64,000 bases of DNA from Chondrus crispus. Lineage: Eukaryota; Rhodophyta; Florideophyceae; Gigartinales; Gigartinaceae. Positions 9,641-20,655 of this stretch are shown here, piece by piece. Both the position numbers and the translations under genes were made by a program. Under the pieces are notes generated by a model, which saw nothing but the letters and a program-made list of their open reading frames with translations, made no database searches and was not told the origin of the DNA. Location of the stretch: positions 238,053 to 302,052 of the forward strand of contig NW_005178804.1 in NCBI RefSeq assembly GCF_000350225.1, given 5' to 3'. How positions within the stretch are numbered: the first letter of the stretch is position 1; every line of letters begins with the position of its first letter.

Positions 9641-11344
9641 ATGAATTACATCCCAATGAGCATCGGTGCTTTCAACGCGGTGAGGTATTTGCTACTAGTA
9701 CTCATCCTCCAACCCATAGTAGAGTGGCAGCTGTCTCTCTTCCTTAAGGACATATCTCAAGTTGCTGTGGGACAAAGGCTCAAAATACGCTGGAAAGAAA
9801 TACGTCTTTCCCATCTTTTCCTACACTCTAAGTATAACAAGAGAAGCCATATGGTGATTATCTTGGTTTTTTCTGTACTTATGCTTACTTTCGATTTGAT
9901 GACAGAATTCGGCACTTCTAACGTGCTACATGAGGTGCTTGAAAGGAGGAATGTGAGACAAGTAGGTAACGCGAGCTCATTAAGGTTGGGCATGGCCACA
10001 TGCCTCCCAAAGAGGGAAGGAGAGTGCTACTCCCTTGTGTGCCGCTGGTACGTAGGGGAAGATCACCGATGTTCCGGACAGCAGTTCAGAACAGAGGTTG
10101 AATGTTTGCAGCTCGCAGCTGAAGTCAATGCCGATATGGCGGACATGGGGGCGACTGGCGAATTCTTTCGTAGGAATGTGCGGAACGTGCAAAACACTTT
10201 CTCAAATAAACATGGTTTCGTCGGGGATGATAGCGTCTGCACCAAGAAAGCAGGTACAATCGATAGGGTGCGGTGGACTATTACCCCAGACAACAGCTCC
10301 AACACCATAATGATACCTCTAGCAGATGAAAGTGGATGGGTACAGTCTACTTTGAGTGTGGCGAGTTTCGCTTCTATGGAGTGGCTTCTTGAGCTAGACT
10401 GCTTTGGCGGAGTATTCCCACGGGTTAGGACTAGCAGGCGAGGGCAGGAAATCACCGAATGGCCAGTTCTTATGAAGCCAGATTGCAGCGATTACTACGT
10501 ATTGGAACGTGATATTGCCTGTAGGATTAACTCCACAGCCCGAGGAGCAGGAGGGTCTTGCTTGGTGAGAGAAGGAGGCGTCGTCACTATACGTGCTGTG
10601 TCCGGGGTTCGCAATGTCAGCCTTGTAACAAGCTCGCAATCGACGGAGGGCGGGATAATCATGCTGGCGGAGGTTATCGCTTCCTTCGCAGGGGTCCACC
10701 GAGAAGACAATCTAGCTGAGATGTTTATTACTCAGCTGGTTGTTAACGGAGTGTTTAAGCCGCACGACTTCTTAGATCTCAGAAAATGGTGGCCTAACTA
10801 CGGGAGGAGGGCACGGGATTGGGCTGAGACGGCTCACCTGAGGTACAACGTAGGTAATTTGGTCGAAGAGAGAGCCGTCATCGTCTCAACAGTTATAAGA
10901 CCAGTAATCACCAATCTAGGCCTGGTGGCATACGCTGGAATTGCGACACTTCTCTTTGTCTTGATCTGTATGAGAGTATGGGCAGGAGCGAAGTCGGCAA
11001 AAGGAATACTTGGTTTCTCCTTATTTTCTGTGAGCTCGGGAGCTCACGGCTCTTATATAGGTGATTCTTACGAGTACCTGCTGGATCTTATCGCCTCTGA
11101 AAAGTCCAGAAGAGGCACATGCGCGAAGCCGCCTAAGAGCGACTTTGCGGAAGTTGTCCTACCACAGCCCAACGGGACTAACCACATCGGCTTTGATACT
11201 AAACCTGCACTGTATAGCGGGGGAGGTATATTTGGGATTGTCCAGGAAACAGCTGGCGACAGATACCCTACGGCTCTGAGTGTGGGCCCAAGTCCTCAAG
11301 ACACATACTCTGAGTATTCAGAACGAAAGGGCACCGTATCGTAG
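9641..11344 (+). CDS. Lineage-specific three-pass membrane protein, member 2
   Basis: 567 codons from the ATG at 9641. A second ATG at 9656 begins MSIGAFNAVRY, matching the start of the protein at 4639, so either may be used. Same order of parts: membrane segment 1 (about residues 12-32, YLLLVLILQPIVEW), a basic loop (KIRWKEIRLSHLF), membrane segment 2 (about 70-92, MVIILVFSVLMLTF), a region of about 330 residues with Cys-rich start (CLPKREGEC, CRWYVGEDHRC), membrane segment 3 (about 427-450, GLVAYAGIATLLFVLICM), and a tail of about 115 residues. Outside the start and the membrane pattern the two proteins are very different, so this is an old, fast-evolving family. Function not recognised. 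Single exon; a GCC-rich tract lies just upstream. Confidence 0.78.
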   Translation: MNYIPMSIGAFNAVRYLLLVLILQPIVEWQLSLFLKDISQVAVGQRLKIRWKEIRLSHLFLHSKYNKRSHMVIILVFSVLMLTFDLMTEFGTSNVLHEVLERRNVRQVGNASSLRLGMATCLPKREGECYSLVCRWYVGEDHRCSGQQFRTEVECLQLAAEVNADMADMGATGEFFRRNVRNVQNTFSNKHGFVGDDSVCTKKAGTIDRVRWTITPDNSSNTIMIPLADESGWVQSTLSVASFASMEWLLELDCFGGVFPRVRTSRRGQEITEWPVLMKPDCSDYYVLERDIACRINSTARGAGGSCLVREGGVVTIRAVSGVRNVSLVTSSQSTEGGIIMLAEVIASFAGVHREDNLAEMFITQLVVNGVFKPHDFLDLRKWWPNYGRRARDWAETAHLRYNVGNLVEERAVIVSTVIRPVITNLGLVAYAGIATLLFVLICMRVWAGAKSAKGILGFSLFSVSSGAHGSYIGDSYEYLLDLIASEKSRRGTCAKPPKSDFAEVVLPQPNGTNHIGFDTKPALYSGGGIFGIVQETAGDRYPTALSVGPSPQDTYSEYSERKGTVS

Positions 11345-12012
11345 TATAGTACAGTATAAGCAAAGTTATGCGGTTGTGAGGAAGTGTCGTAGCCGTCGGT
11401 TTAATTCTTCTGATATGACTAGTGAAGACCAGGTCTTGACTGAGAAGAGTCAGGACCAGACTGCGAGACGAGTGAATAGTGACGATTATCTGTCTAGTGT
11501 ATCAATTCCAGTTCTGATATCGGCAAAAACAGTAGCATGCCGTACAGTAGCACGGGTAAGGGAAGGGCAAGCCGGGCGCTCGTCAGACACCTACTGTATT
11601 ACCTCTTAGCATCGCTTCCAGTATTCGCTTTAACATGGGTATGTTGACATTATCATCACAGCCATGAGGGTATTCACGCACTCATTTCGAGGTGGAACAC
11701 CATTTAAGTCTGAAACCCCTTGTCGCCCAATGCTGAAGCCGATAATCTAAATGCACTATATATACTGAGCACCTCCTTTAACTGTTCTGAGAACCTATAT
11801 TGTACATGCTTAGTAGACTCTTTCTCACGTCTAATAAAATGTAGGAACAAGTTCTGGTTCAAAGGTGGTTAAACCCCTCGTTCTGACTCTCTGTTGTCCG
11901 CATGTGGAGGCAAATTTAACGCAATGAATTTGCATGTCACATATGCGTTGGATAACTCTGAGTGGTACAATTAGATAACCACCAAGCTGAAGTTAGTTAC
12001 GAAGTGCATGTA
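11345..12012. other. Intergenic region before the Tigger-like element
   Basis: About 670 bp of moderately AT-rich sequence between the membrane protein gene and the transposon terminus at 12013. The only frame of note (11280-11609, +) mostly overlaps the gene end. No motif or RNA gene supported. Confidence 0.5.
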
Positions 12013-14018
12013 CAGTCATCCCTTAATAGAAGGAATCGGCTGGTGGGCATGATTGGATTCCTTGTCCTAAGGAATTCCTTTTACAGAGCAAAAATTTAGT
12101 TTCGGAAATAGCTGTCGATGCGAGCTTGACGTAAGCCTGCAGCACGCTCGCGCTGAATCTCCCTGCGCAATGAACGCAGACGTCGGTGTAGTTCCAAATC
12201 GATCTCGGTCCTGGACTCATTCGCGCGCAGTAGAAGGGCGATAGATTTCAGTTTCGCCTCACAGGTGATGACTGGCCCTGCCTCATCCTCCTCATCCGAT
12301 TCACATCGACCCCCAACCCCACGGCCCTGCTCAGTGACAGACATAACTACACAATCAACCATATCTCCATACTCGAATCCCTGCTAAACGTCCGTGTCAT
12401 CAGAGTTCAATAAATTGCGTACTGACATCCTATCTCGCGTGTGCAATAAATCGCTGATAACCGCTTCGAGCTCCGTGCATTCTTCAGAAATCTCATTGTC
12501 GGCATCTGCCGCTTGCAGCTTGCTTACGTTAGTACCAATCAGTCCAGTCGCTCGCCAACAATTTGCAATGATTGGGCCAGGTAGTTCTTTCCAGATTCTG
12601 TCGAGATATCGCATTGCCGTAAGTTGTGATATATTGTAAATATCCCCGGCCTCTTCCTCGAGAGAATCCAAAGCTCGGTTGTACTGCGCAGATCGATATC
12701 TCCTTTTTAGAGAGCAAATAATGCCCGCATCCAGTGGTTGCCGTTTTAAAGTTGTATTTGGCGGCAAGAACTCTACTCGAACCAATGCAAGATCGGGTAA
12801 TTTTGCTTTGGTCCCATGACCAGAAAAATTATCGAGAAGGAGGAGAGCGGTACGGCCAGAGGTCTTACATATGTACGTGTCAAAGCGTTTTAGCCACTCA
12901 AAAAGCAGAGCCATGGTCATCCATGCCTTCTTGTTATGACCGTAGTCGAATCGAAGTTGCTCTCCAGTTCTCTTTTGAAAGCATCGCGGCCGACGGGCAG
13001 AACCAATAATGAAAAGAGGAAATTTCTCGGATCCCGTACTGTTGCAGCACACCAATAATGTTACCCGCTTCTTTCGCTTCTTGTGCCCTGACCTTGAAAA
13101 CGTTGATATACTGCGATCGGGCGCATCGAATAATTGCAACCGGTCTCGTCTGCATTCCAAACATCTTCTAGCCTGTACTCATGACACAAGTTACGGAGAT
13201 CTGGAAGTGCTTGTGCAATTGCCTCTTCATTTTCGTCACCAGCTTCTCCATGAAGTTTCCGAGCCTTCAAATTACATCGACGCTGGAAGTTCCACAACCA
13301 ACTTGCAGTGAACTTCAAGCGTGGACCATTTTCGCCGAGATCCGTGCAAATATCCTGCAGCAACCGCTTTCCCTTTTCGCGTATCATATCTCCAGACACA
13401 CAGTGACTTTGCATGTTGAGATCGTTGACCCATGCAGCGAGTTGTTTTTCGAGCTCGGTTCGAGCAGGCGAATGCTGCCGCATCATCTGAGCATTGTTTC
13501 CTGGCTGTAAGTTCCCACTGCAACTGAGACGAGACAGCACGGGCTTTGAAGGGAGAAAAGACAGCCTGAGCTCCGTTTTTGCCCACTTAGAGACCTCGTC
13601 GAGGATGAGATTGTCACCAGACTTGCGACGTTTCGTAATTTCTTCATGAATAACGTGTTTCTGTGCGTAGGTGAGGGTGTTTCGCTTCATTGCGCTGGAG
13701 TGGATCGTCGGGGTGGGAAATGATCGAGCTACGGTCCTGATTATTAAGCAGTTTTGACTGAGACTATGTTTGAGCCATAGTGTCAGGACTCAGATCCGGT
13801 TCTGTCTTAGATTCCCTATTGAAAGTGTAAATGTGACATTAAAGGCATTTGTATGACGCTTTCTGGAATCGGATTTATACTGAATTTTCCTTACATCAAG
13901 AGATTGAATTAATGGCTTTGGTACGGTCAAAAATGATACCACGGGCATGGTGGACGCCCTCGGACGTCCTTTAACAAGGAATTTCTTACACAAGGTTCCT
14001 TCAATCAAGGGATGCCTG
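12013..14018 (-). mobile_element. Complete Tigger-like (pogo) DNA transposon
   Basis: The left end reads CAGTCATCCCTTAATAGAAGG. The right end, inverted, reads CAGGCATCCCTTGATTGAAGG. Both are flanked by TA (12011-12012 and 14019-14020), the pogo/mariner target duplication. The 2,006-bp element contains one transposase gene on the minus strand (12096-13690). CAG termini followed by a CATCCCTT core are typical of Tigger/pogo elements. The element is complete end to end but its transposase carries a frameshift and a stop. Confidence 0.9.
12096..13690 (-). pseudogene. Tigger/pogo transposase with one frameshift and one stop
   Basis: The N-terminal frame (13061-13690) starts MKRNTLTYAQKHVIHEE, a CENP-B/pogo-type helix-turn-helix, then a second DNA-binding region and NADETG with the first catalytic Asp. 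The frame shifts near 13130. The second frame (12384-13160) holds LLLDNFSGHG and LKRQPLDAGII, giving the second and third acidic residues (DDD type). A TAG at 12384-12386 interrupts the frame, which then continues in phase to 12096, ending in a Lys/Arg-rich helix and QARIDSYFRN, the C-terminal pattern seen in many pogo-type transposases. Only two lesions in about 530 codons indicate recent loss of function. The gene fills the transposon bounded at 12013 and 14018. Confidence 0.88.
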
Positions 14019-14020
14019 TA

Positions 14021-14715
14021 TATCGAAAAGCAAACACGAATGCCTTGGGTTTGGGCGCCAAAACATTCCCAAGAGCCTCAACTTTCATCACATCGACTAT
14101 AAAATGCCACTACACACCCAGAAAGCCCTTGAAAACAACCGACGGGCTCACAGCGTCCCATATCGGTTCCATCGTCGCAACGATGGAATCACCTGATATC
14201 CCCAAACTCCAAAATGCAGTCTTCTGGCATGTATTCTGCTCCGTTCCTCTCAAGACGGTGCTGCTGCCCGTCGTCAATTGGCTTCTCTCGAACCGGTCAG
14301 GCGTTTTCAGGAGGAATGTCTAGCACAGAGTAGAGGTGAGAGACGCTTGAGGACTCGTCTCCGATTTGAAAAGAGAGCAGCACCTCAATGAGATACTGTA
14401 GACATGCTCATGTACTGCTTTGGTTGAGAATGACGGGCCAAGGCACGTAGTGTTATGATAACCAGTAATTGGCAATTATGCACTACTCGTAAAATGACTG
14501 CGTTTTTGAAGGTTGTTCAAATAAGCGTGTCTTGTCGCTGATGGTTGAGCTGGAAAGCGGTGGCCTAAACTACGCGAGTTGCGGTGTTTAGATGGTAGAT
14601 GGCTTTTGAATGGCTTCGAATGAGCAAGTTCAGCAGTTTTTTCAATTAAAAAGGTCCATTCAGTGCTGAGGAAACGGACATTTTGGCAATTAGGTCGGGA
14701 ACGGTTACTGTGCAC
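14021..14715. other. Intergenic region, no gene supported
   Basis: Frames of about 103 codons occur on both strands (14012-14323 +; 14476-14787 -), without recognisable features. The minus-strand frame runs into the dispersed repeat that follows. Confidence 0.45.
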
Positions 14716-14971
14716 TGGGCTGACCTTCAGATCCTTTTTGTGAAAGAATATGATAGCAAGTGATTTACAGAGAGCGGCTTGCACCATCGGCGACGGCTGC
14801 TGGCTGGAACCACCTCATACTTAGGATCTCGAGACTATTCCACCTCGCTCTGATCGGAGCAACGATCAATACAACCAACACTGTTCTACAGTACTTGAAC
14901 CACGGCTTTCGGCCACACTTGTCGCAAATTTAACTCAACCGGGTATTCTTGCACTATACCCTTCAAGGGTA
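14716..14971. repeat. Dispersed repeat, copy 2
   Basis: Near-identical to 8961-9216, ending at the same palindrome (cttcaagggta). After it the sequence is unique up to the target duplication of LTR element I at 15141. Confidence 0.8.
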
Positions 14972-15145
14972 AAGTATGTTCATTAGGTCTCCGACGCAAA
15001 TATCGACATTTCATTGAATCACTCAGAAATTGCTAAAAATAGCATTTATTTGAACGCGACTCAGTCACTCCTCAAAAGATCTCCAAAAGCGCAAATAACG
15101 GATATCCTGACAAACCTTTACAAAACAGTGCAAAATGATAGTATT

Positions 15146-15449
15146 TGTTGGGTCAGTCGAGGTTGAGGTGGTAGAGATAGACCGTGAGCTTCAAGGTAAA
15201 GCGTTTTGCTCAGCAAGAAAAGTTGAAGGTCGGTGGCTCGTCTGCCGATTCCGTGCCTTCAGTTTATTGTAGAAAGATGGGTATTTATACTAAATTTCCA
15301 AAGCTAGTCAGGGTCAGTTCGGTCGTGAAATATTCCTCTCCATTTTCAAATCAATGGTCAATTAATACCCGATTGCATTTGGCATTATTTTCATTAGTAT
15401 GGTCCACGAAATGCATTAAGGATGTCCATCAGGTTCTCCATGCAGAACA
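15146..15449 (-). repeat. 3' LTR of element I
   Basis: Direct copy of 20252-20556, beginning TGTTGGGTCA and ending CA next to gttcccc. GTATT immediately precedes it. Confidence 0.9.
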
Positions 15450-15465
15450 GTTCCCCATGGCGTCC

Positions 15466-18400
15466 TTACATGCCAAGAGAGGATTTAGCACGACGCAGGC
15501 TTCCATTATTGCGACGATGCTTTAGAAATTCGCGAACTTTCGTTAGGACATCTTCAAGCATAACATCGAGAGGTTCCCAAGAATAACCAGCAGATGTTAA
15601 TACTTTCCAACTGACAAGTACTTCGAAATTATTAGAAGTCTCCCGGATGCCCCTGATCTTCTCGACTGAATACCACATTCGGTCCGTAAAGTCGGCAACT
15701 TCTTTCATTTGGACCTTGGTTCCAACTAAGGAGTCAGCATAGGGACGTACACCACATATGTGGGTAACTTGAGTAGTTCCAAGTAGGAGATGTTCTACTT
15801 CAATCGTGTAATCGGATAAAATAAGAGACACCCAACGAGGTCCCATCCAATTTGTAGACATCTTAGTTCGAGGCCCGAGAATGCGGGCGACAAGAACATA
15901 ATCCCCGGCAACTGGTTTGTATGATAGAATATGCGTTCTCGCGTTATGCAATTCGATAGCGTTTTTTCGTGTGCTGTCAAGCTTTTCCCCAACATGCTTG
16001 TGCATGTCATCCAGATAGTCATGCAACGTTTGTATGTTCAACTTCTGCAAGGTTCGTACTGCCTCTATATTACGAACTTTCCGCATCTTTGATTCTGCTA
16101 ATGCAACGGTCATAGGATTTCCAGCATGCTGTCCGGTATGTACTGTGTAAGGTGCGCGGTTACCAAGACGTAGTGACGGGGAACTGTTGATAATACTCTG
16201 AATTGCAGGTACAGACTTCGGCCATTGTGCTTCAGGTGTCATAATCTCAGTACTATATGCCCGTAGTATGCGAAGTACTTGCTTACAAACTGATTCGACT
16301 GTTCCATTTGACCATGGGGCATAAGCGTTTGAAAAACGGTGCTTAACCCCAAGAGCATCTGCTAAACGTTCCATTATTTTGTTCAGAAAATGAGGCCCTT
16401 GGTCCGAAAACCCCTGCAGTACTGGTACGAATGTAGTAGAGTATTCCATAAACCCTCAGAAGTGGTAGCTGCATCGGCATGCCTACATGCACGCAATTTC
16501 ACATAACCAGAGAAGTCATCCTTCAGTATTAGGATGTATTCATGCCCAGAAAGTGATTCTCCGATAAAGAGAAAATCAAAATGTAGCAGTTCAGAGACTC
16601 TTTCAGCATGTATCTGCTGACCAAGCGGACGCGGTACTTTGGATCCAGTTGCAGAGATTAAGCAAACAAACCAGCTTTGTAAAAAAGCCTTAACATCAGC
16701 TTCCAAAGTGGACCATATGACCTTTTCCTTAATAATCTGGGTCGTTGGATGAATTCCTCTGTGTCCCCCCATTCCACAATGTGCAGAAACACATATACTT
16801 AGTTGCAACTCTTGATCATCATCTGGTATATATAGTTTTCCATCTGAATTTCTCCATAGTTCATCTGATAGAACAAATCCACTGCCTTCACGTGGAAGCG
16901 TTTTTCCTTGAGATAATGCTATCACATGACTAGATGGGAGTTCGGGGAGATCCTCGGTTATAAGAGGTACCTTCAGCAAAGAAATTCGGCGAGCGGGAGT
17001 CTCAGAGAATCCAGGTGCAGCCCAGCGGGTGAGTATGTCCGCCCATATGTTCTGCTCTCCTGGTATATGTTCAATTGTAAAATTAAATTCAGCAAGTCGA
17101 AGAGCCCAGCGTTGAGTCTTGTGTACAACATGGCGAGCGACATTTGCATTATACCTTGTAGGAGATAGCATGTATATAATATTCTTGTGGTCCGTGAACA
17201 GGGAGAATTCTCCGCAAGCCGCTAGTATGTGAGCTAAGCGGATGACGCGTTCAACAATAGCATAGCATTCTTGTTCTGGAGTAGACCATCTATAAGAGGC
17301 ACCAGGGAAGCTTCCGGATACCAAAGCAACCGGGAAGTGATTCCAATCTTGCGGAGGGGAAACGCCTTTAGCTATTTCGTCAGGATCAACTTGTGTCAAA
17401 CAACCAGCCCAATGCGTAGATGAAGCATCAGTAAAAAGGCATAGTCGCTTTTGCGGATCTGGTGTTGATAGAAGTACTGGATTTATGATTGCCTGAATGA
17501 GAGATGTAAAAGCAGCATCATGTTCGGCCCCCCATTTCGAAAGAGGACGATTAGCAATTCTTGACTTCTTCCGGTTTTTGTGTAAAGTGTACTGTCCTTC
17601 AAGGAGAACATGTAGCGGTTGGACTAATTCTCAAAAATTGAGGAATGGCAGTGCGCATCCAGTTTGCTCCATGACCTAATTCCATAAGAGCTCCAGCTGT
17701 CTGTGGAGGGGACATAGTAGTCAAAGCTTCATAGTTTCTTGGATTAAATTTGATACCCTCTGAATCAATTATTCTTCCACAGAATTGAGCTTTTTTCTTT
17801 ATGAGTTCATATTTGAGAGGATTAAGTTTCAGCCCACTGGAGCGACTAATTTGGAGAACAGATTGTAGATCTTCGATTAAAGAAATTTCCTCAGAGGCGA
17901 AAACCTAGCATATCATCCAACCATATTAAAAGATTAAGATGTGAAAAGAGATTTTCCATGCTTGCATGGAAGTATGAAACACCGTTTGTTGCACCATGAA
18001 GAACCCTATTTGGGCTAAACCCCCCAAATGGTGTATGAAAAGATTGGCATTCTTGAGATTCCTTCGCCAGTGGGAATGGCCAATATCCATGAATGAAATC
18101 TAACTTGGAAAATATTTTCGAACCACAAAGTCTTCCAAGCATTGGGTCAGCATGGGGCATCGGCCAGAAATTCTTCTTTGTCTGTGCATTGATAGGCCTC
18201 AGATCCACTGTAAAGAGAAAACGATCTTTTCCAGGTTTGGGAACAATCAAGGGGGCACAAGCCCATCTAGATTGTGGTAAAAGGGAGTGCCCCCTGGCCA
18301 GGAGACAGGTGGAGAGGGATGTGCACAGTATATGTAGTAGCGATATCCAACATAGATGTCGGATTTCTGTATATGTATCCAACACGAATGAGTTCATCGC

Positions 18401-19332
18401 ATTTCTTCTTCATGAAGTCTAATTGGTCTGGAAAATAGGTGCGCTGACGAACTTTTACAGGCTTTTCTTTGTCTTCAAACTTGATTACTATCGGTGGAAC
18501 ATCGACAGGAAGGTCTGATCCTAGTCGAATACGAAAAACATCTTTGTACTCCGAAATCATTTTCGTAAACAATTCCTTTGCATTTTTGGAGAGTTTCACT
18601 GATCCCAGTTCTATAGCATGACCAATAGCAGCTTCGAGCTCTTCTTCATCTTGTTCTCCAATATCCATATCCTTGTAGTCCACAGTATCTCCATCTTCCC
18701 AGTGGGAAATCTCCGTTTGATATAAGATTACATATTCCAGACGGAAGTTCAGAAATATCTATTTCTTCTGAAGTTTTATCTTCAGTAAGAAGACGGATAC
18801 CCAGCTTACCAATCTTGGCAGGATGCTCTTCGCGATGGAGAACTCCATAATCAAGAGAAGATAAACGATCGATGTTATTTGCAAGGAAATCAGTGACATC
18901 GAGACCAGATTGTACCAGAAAAGGATTTCCAAGCACAATTTCCTCAGCACAATCAGCGCCAGGTAATACGCTTTTTTCATCACAAGGCATGATATAAGCT
19001 TTGAAGTTACGAAGACGACAAGGGCCAGCAACAGTTTTGATAATTGGGCATATTTGTACCAAACCAGGAGATTTAAACAAATGCCCATCAACAGCCTTGA
19101 AAGTCTTCTGCTCTGAAAGCTGCATAGTTGGTAAAAATATTCCTTTGTCACCTAGAAACTGAGTGATAATATCTGATACCGCAACATCATCGGCACCAGA
19201 GTCAATACGACAAGCAAAATTATATCCATAAAGTTCAGCAAGTACAAGAGCAGGCTTGGATGAACTTGAATCGTCAGATGAGGAAGCAGTCTTACAAACT
19301 GGAAAGTAATATCCCTCTTTGGTTGTGACCAT
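15466..19332 (-). pseudogene. pol of element I: protease, RT, RNase H, integrase, chromodomain; broken
   Basis: Polyprotein that copies RNA to DNA and integrates it. First ATG of the protease frame is at 19332. Protease: RIDSGADDVAVSD (about 19200). RT starts in 18267-18683 (VRQRTYFPDQLDFMKKKCDELI) and continues in another frame, 17891-18397, with VPKPGKDRFLFTVDLRPIN and an unusual LIWLDDML in place of Y-x-DD. RNase H and the integrase N-terminus lie in 16383-17399, with the first integrase Asp in LHFDFLFI. The frame shifts near 16440. The rest (15466-16449) has DQGPHFL and NGTVESVCKQ (second Asp and Glu) and a C-terminal chromodomain (VEKIRGIRETSNNFEVLVSW, then YSWEPLDVM). At least three frame changes make it inactive. 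Confidence 0.88.
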
Positions 19333-19368
19333 AGACAACTTAGGTTCTGTCTTAGGGTTCCTCTTCGC

Positions 19369-20213
19369 TTACTTTTCCGCAATCAGTTTTTTAGCAAGTT
19401 CGGGAGTTGTAATTTTGCAATCCCGAAGCCAGTGATCTTGATTGCATGCCGGATTTAGGCATGGAGGCGGAAGCTTTGAATTCTTCGGGGGGGTAGTACC
19501 AGATTTTTTCCCAGAACTGTAGCTGCCAGATGGTTCACCCTTCTTCCTCGTTGTAGTAGGAGTTGGAGTAGGAGTTTGTCGAAATTTTCTTAATGGATGG
19601 AAACGTTCACAAATTTCAGCTTCTTCTTGAAGGTATTCACAGAAGCCAAAGAAGTCATTTTTAAGAGAATTCTTCTCTAATTTCAACGCATCGTACATTT
19701 GTGTTTTTAAAGCAGGAGGTTGTAAGACCGCAGTAATATGCTTGACTGCTGCTTTTGGAGAGGTATCAAAAAATTCCACCCACGTCGTTCGCATAAATCC
19801 AAATAAGCTGTCTGCAGCATAATTACCCGAAGCCGTGCATCTGGTTCAGCAGCATCCATTTTTATATTGCGCTTCACATCATGCATTATTTCATCATAGG
19901 AAAGGGATCTAACACCAGAAGATAGTTCAAGCAGCTTCGTCTTGATAATAGCATCCGTACGTTGACTTATTTCCTGAATCTCCTTGCCGAATACTCGTGC
20001 TCGTACAAGGGAGCGGAGAAAAATTGCATTAAAGCAGCTTGTATAAGGAATGGCATTAATACCAGGTTGCGCTGCCACAGCAGCCTCATATTATGCACGT
20101 TCAGCAAGAAAATATTGGATAGCCTTGCGAGAGATAGCATAAAGACGAGGAGCTTGAACAGGAGCAAAAAGATTGACGGAATTAGCAGTACCAAGATCCT
20201 AATAGTCTCCCAT
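19369..20213 (-). pseudogene. gag of element I, broken
   Basis: Capsid/nucleocapsid gene. A minus-strand ATG at 20213 is followed by an in-frame TAG (20199-20201) and TAA (20091-20093), then a continuous frame to about 19790, where it shifts. The last part (19369-19794) contains the nucleocapsid zinc knuckle, CLNPACNQDHWLRDC, after a Thr/Pro/Lys-rich linker. The gag frame ends at 19369, about 36 bp before the protease-frame ATG. The RNA-binding role follows from the knuckle; the capsid portion is assigned by position only. Confidence 0.75.
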
Positions 20214-20251
20214 ATCAGAAATCGACTGTCTGCGCAGAAACCAGTTTAAAC

Positions 20252-20556
20252 TGTTGGGTCATTCGAGGTTGAGGTGGTAGAAGATAGACCGTGAGCTTCA
20301 AGGTAAAGCGTTTTGCTCAGCAAGAAAAGTTGAAGGTCGGTGGCTCGTCTGCCGATTCCGTGTCTTCAGTTTATTGTAGAAGGATCGGTATTTATACTAA
20401 ATTTCCAAAGGTAGTCAGGGTCAGTTCGATCGTGAAATATTCCTCTCCATTTTCAAATCAATGGTCAATTAATACCCGATTGCATTTAGCATTATTTTCA
20501 TTAGTATGGTCCACGAAATGCATTAAGGATGTTCATCAGGTTCTCCATGTACAGCA
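20252..20556 (-). repeat. 5' LTR of element I
   Basis: Direct copy of 15146-15449; GTATT follows at 20557-20561. On the coding strand the sequence after the LTR reads GTTTAAACTGGTTTCTGCGC; the TGGTTTC a few bases in may be the primer site, but I cannot assign a tRNA. Confidence 0.9.
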
Positions 20557-20655
20557 GTATTTACGAACAAACCAAGTAACTACGTGGTGGTTAGCAGTCC
20601 TGGCAGGGCTCCCGACCAAGCAAATCGAGCACAGAGCTCGCCCTAAACTGTCGCT

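Larger units (their letters stand above)
15146..20556 (-). mobile_element. LTR retrotransposon I (Ty3/gypsy, chromodomain type), defective
   Basis: Two LTRs of 304 and 305 bp (15146-15449, 20252-20556) in direct orientation, both TG...CA, flanked by the 5-bp duplication GTATT (15141-15145, 20557-20561). Gag and pol run on the minus strand, so the 5' LTR is the right one. I count about 10-12 differences between the LTRs, so the insertion is fairly young, yet gag and pol carry many stops and frameshifts; it may have been copied by another element's proteins. A purine stretch next to the 3' LTR (minus-strand ATGGGGAA) fits a polypurine tract. Confidence 0.92.

Noticed and set aside
9232-9642. 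Short Ala/Cys/Arg-rich proteins on both strands
   Set aside because: GCC/GCT low-complexity tract; several frames open at once with no conserved feature.
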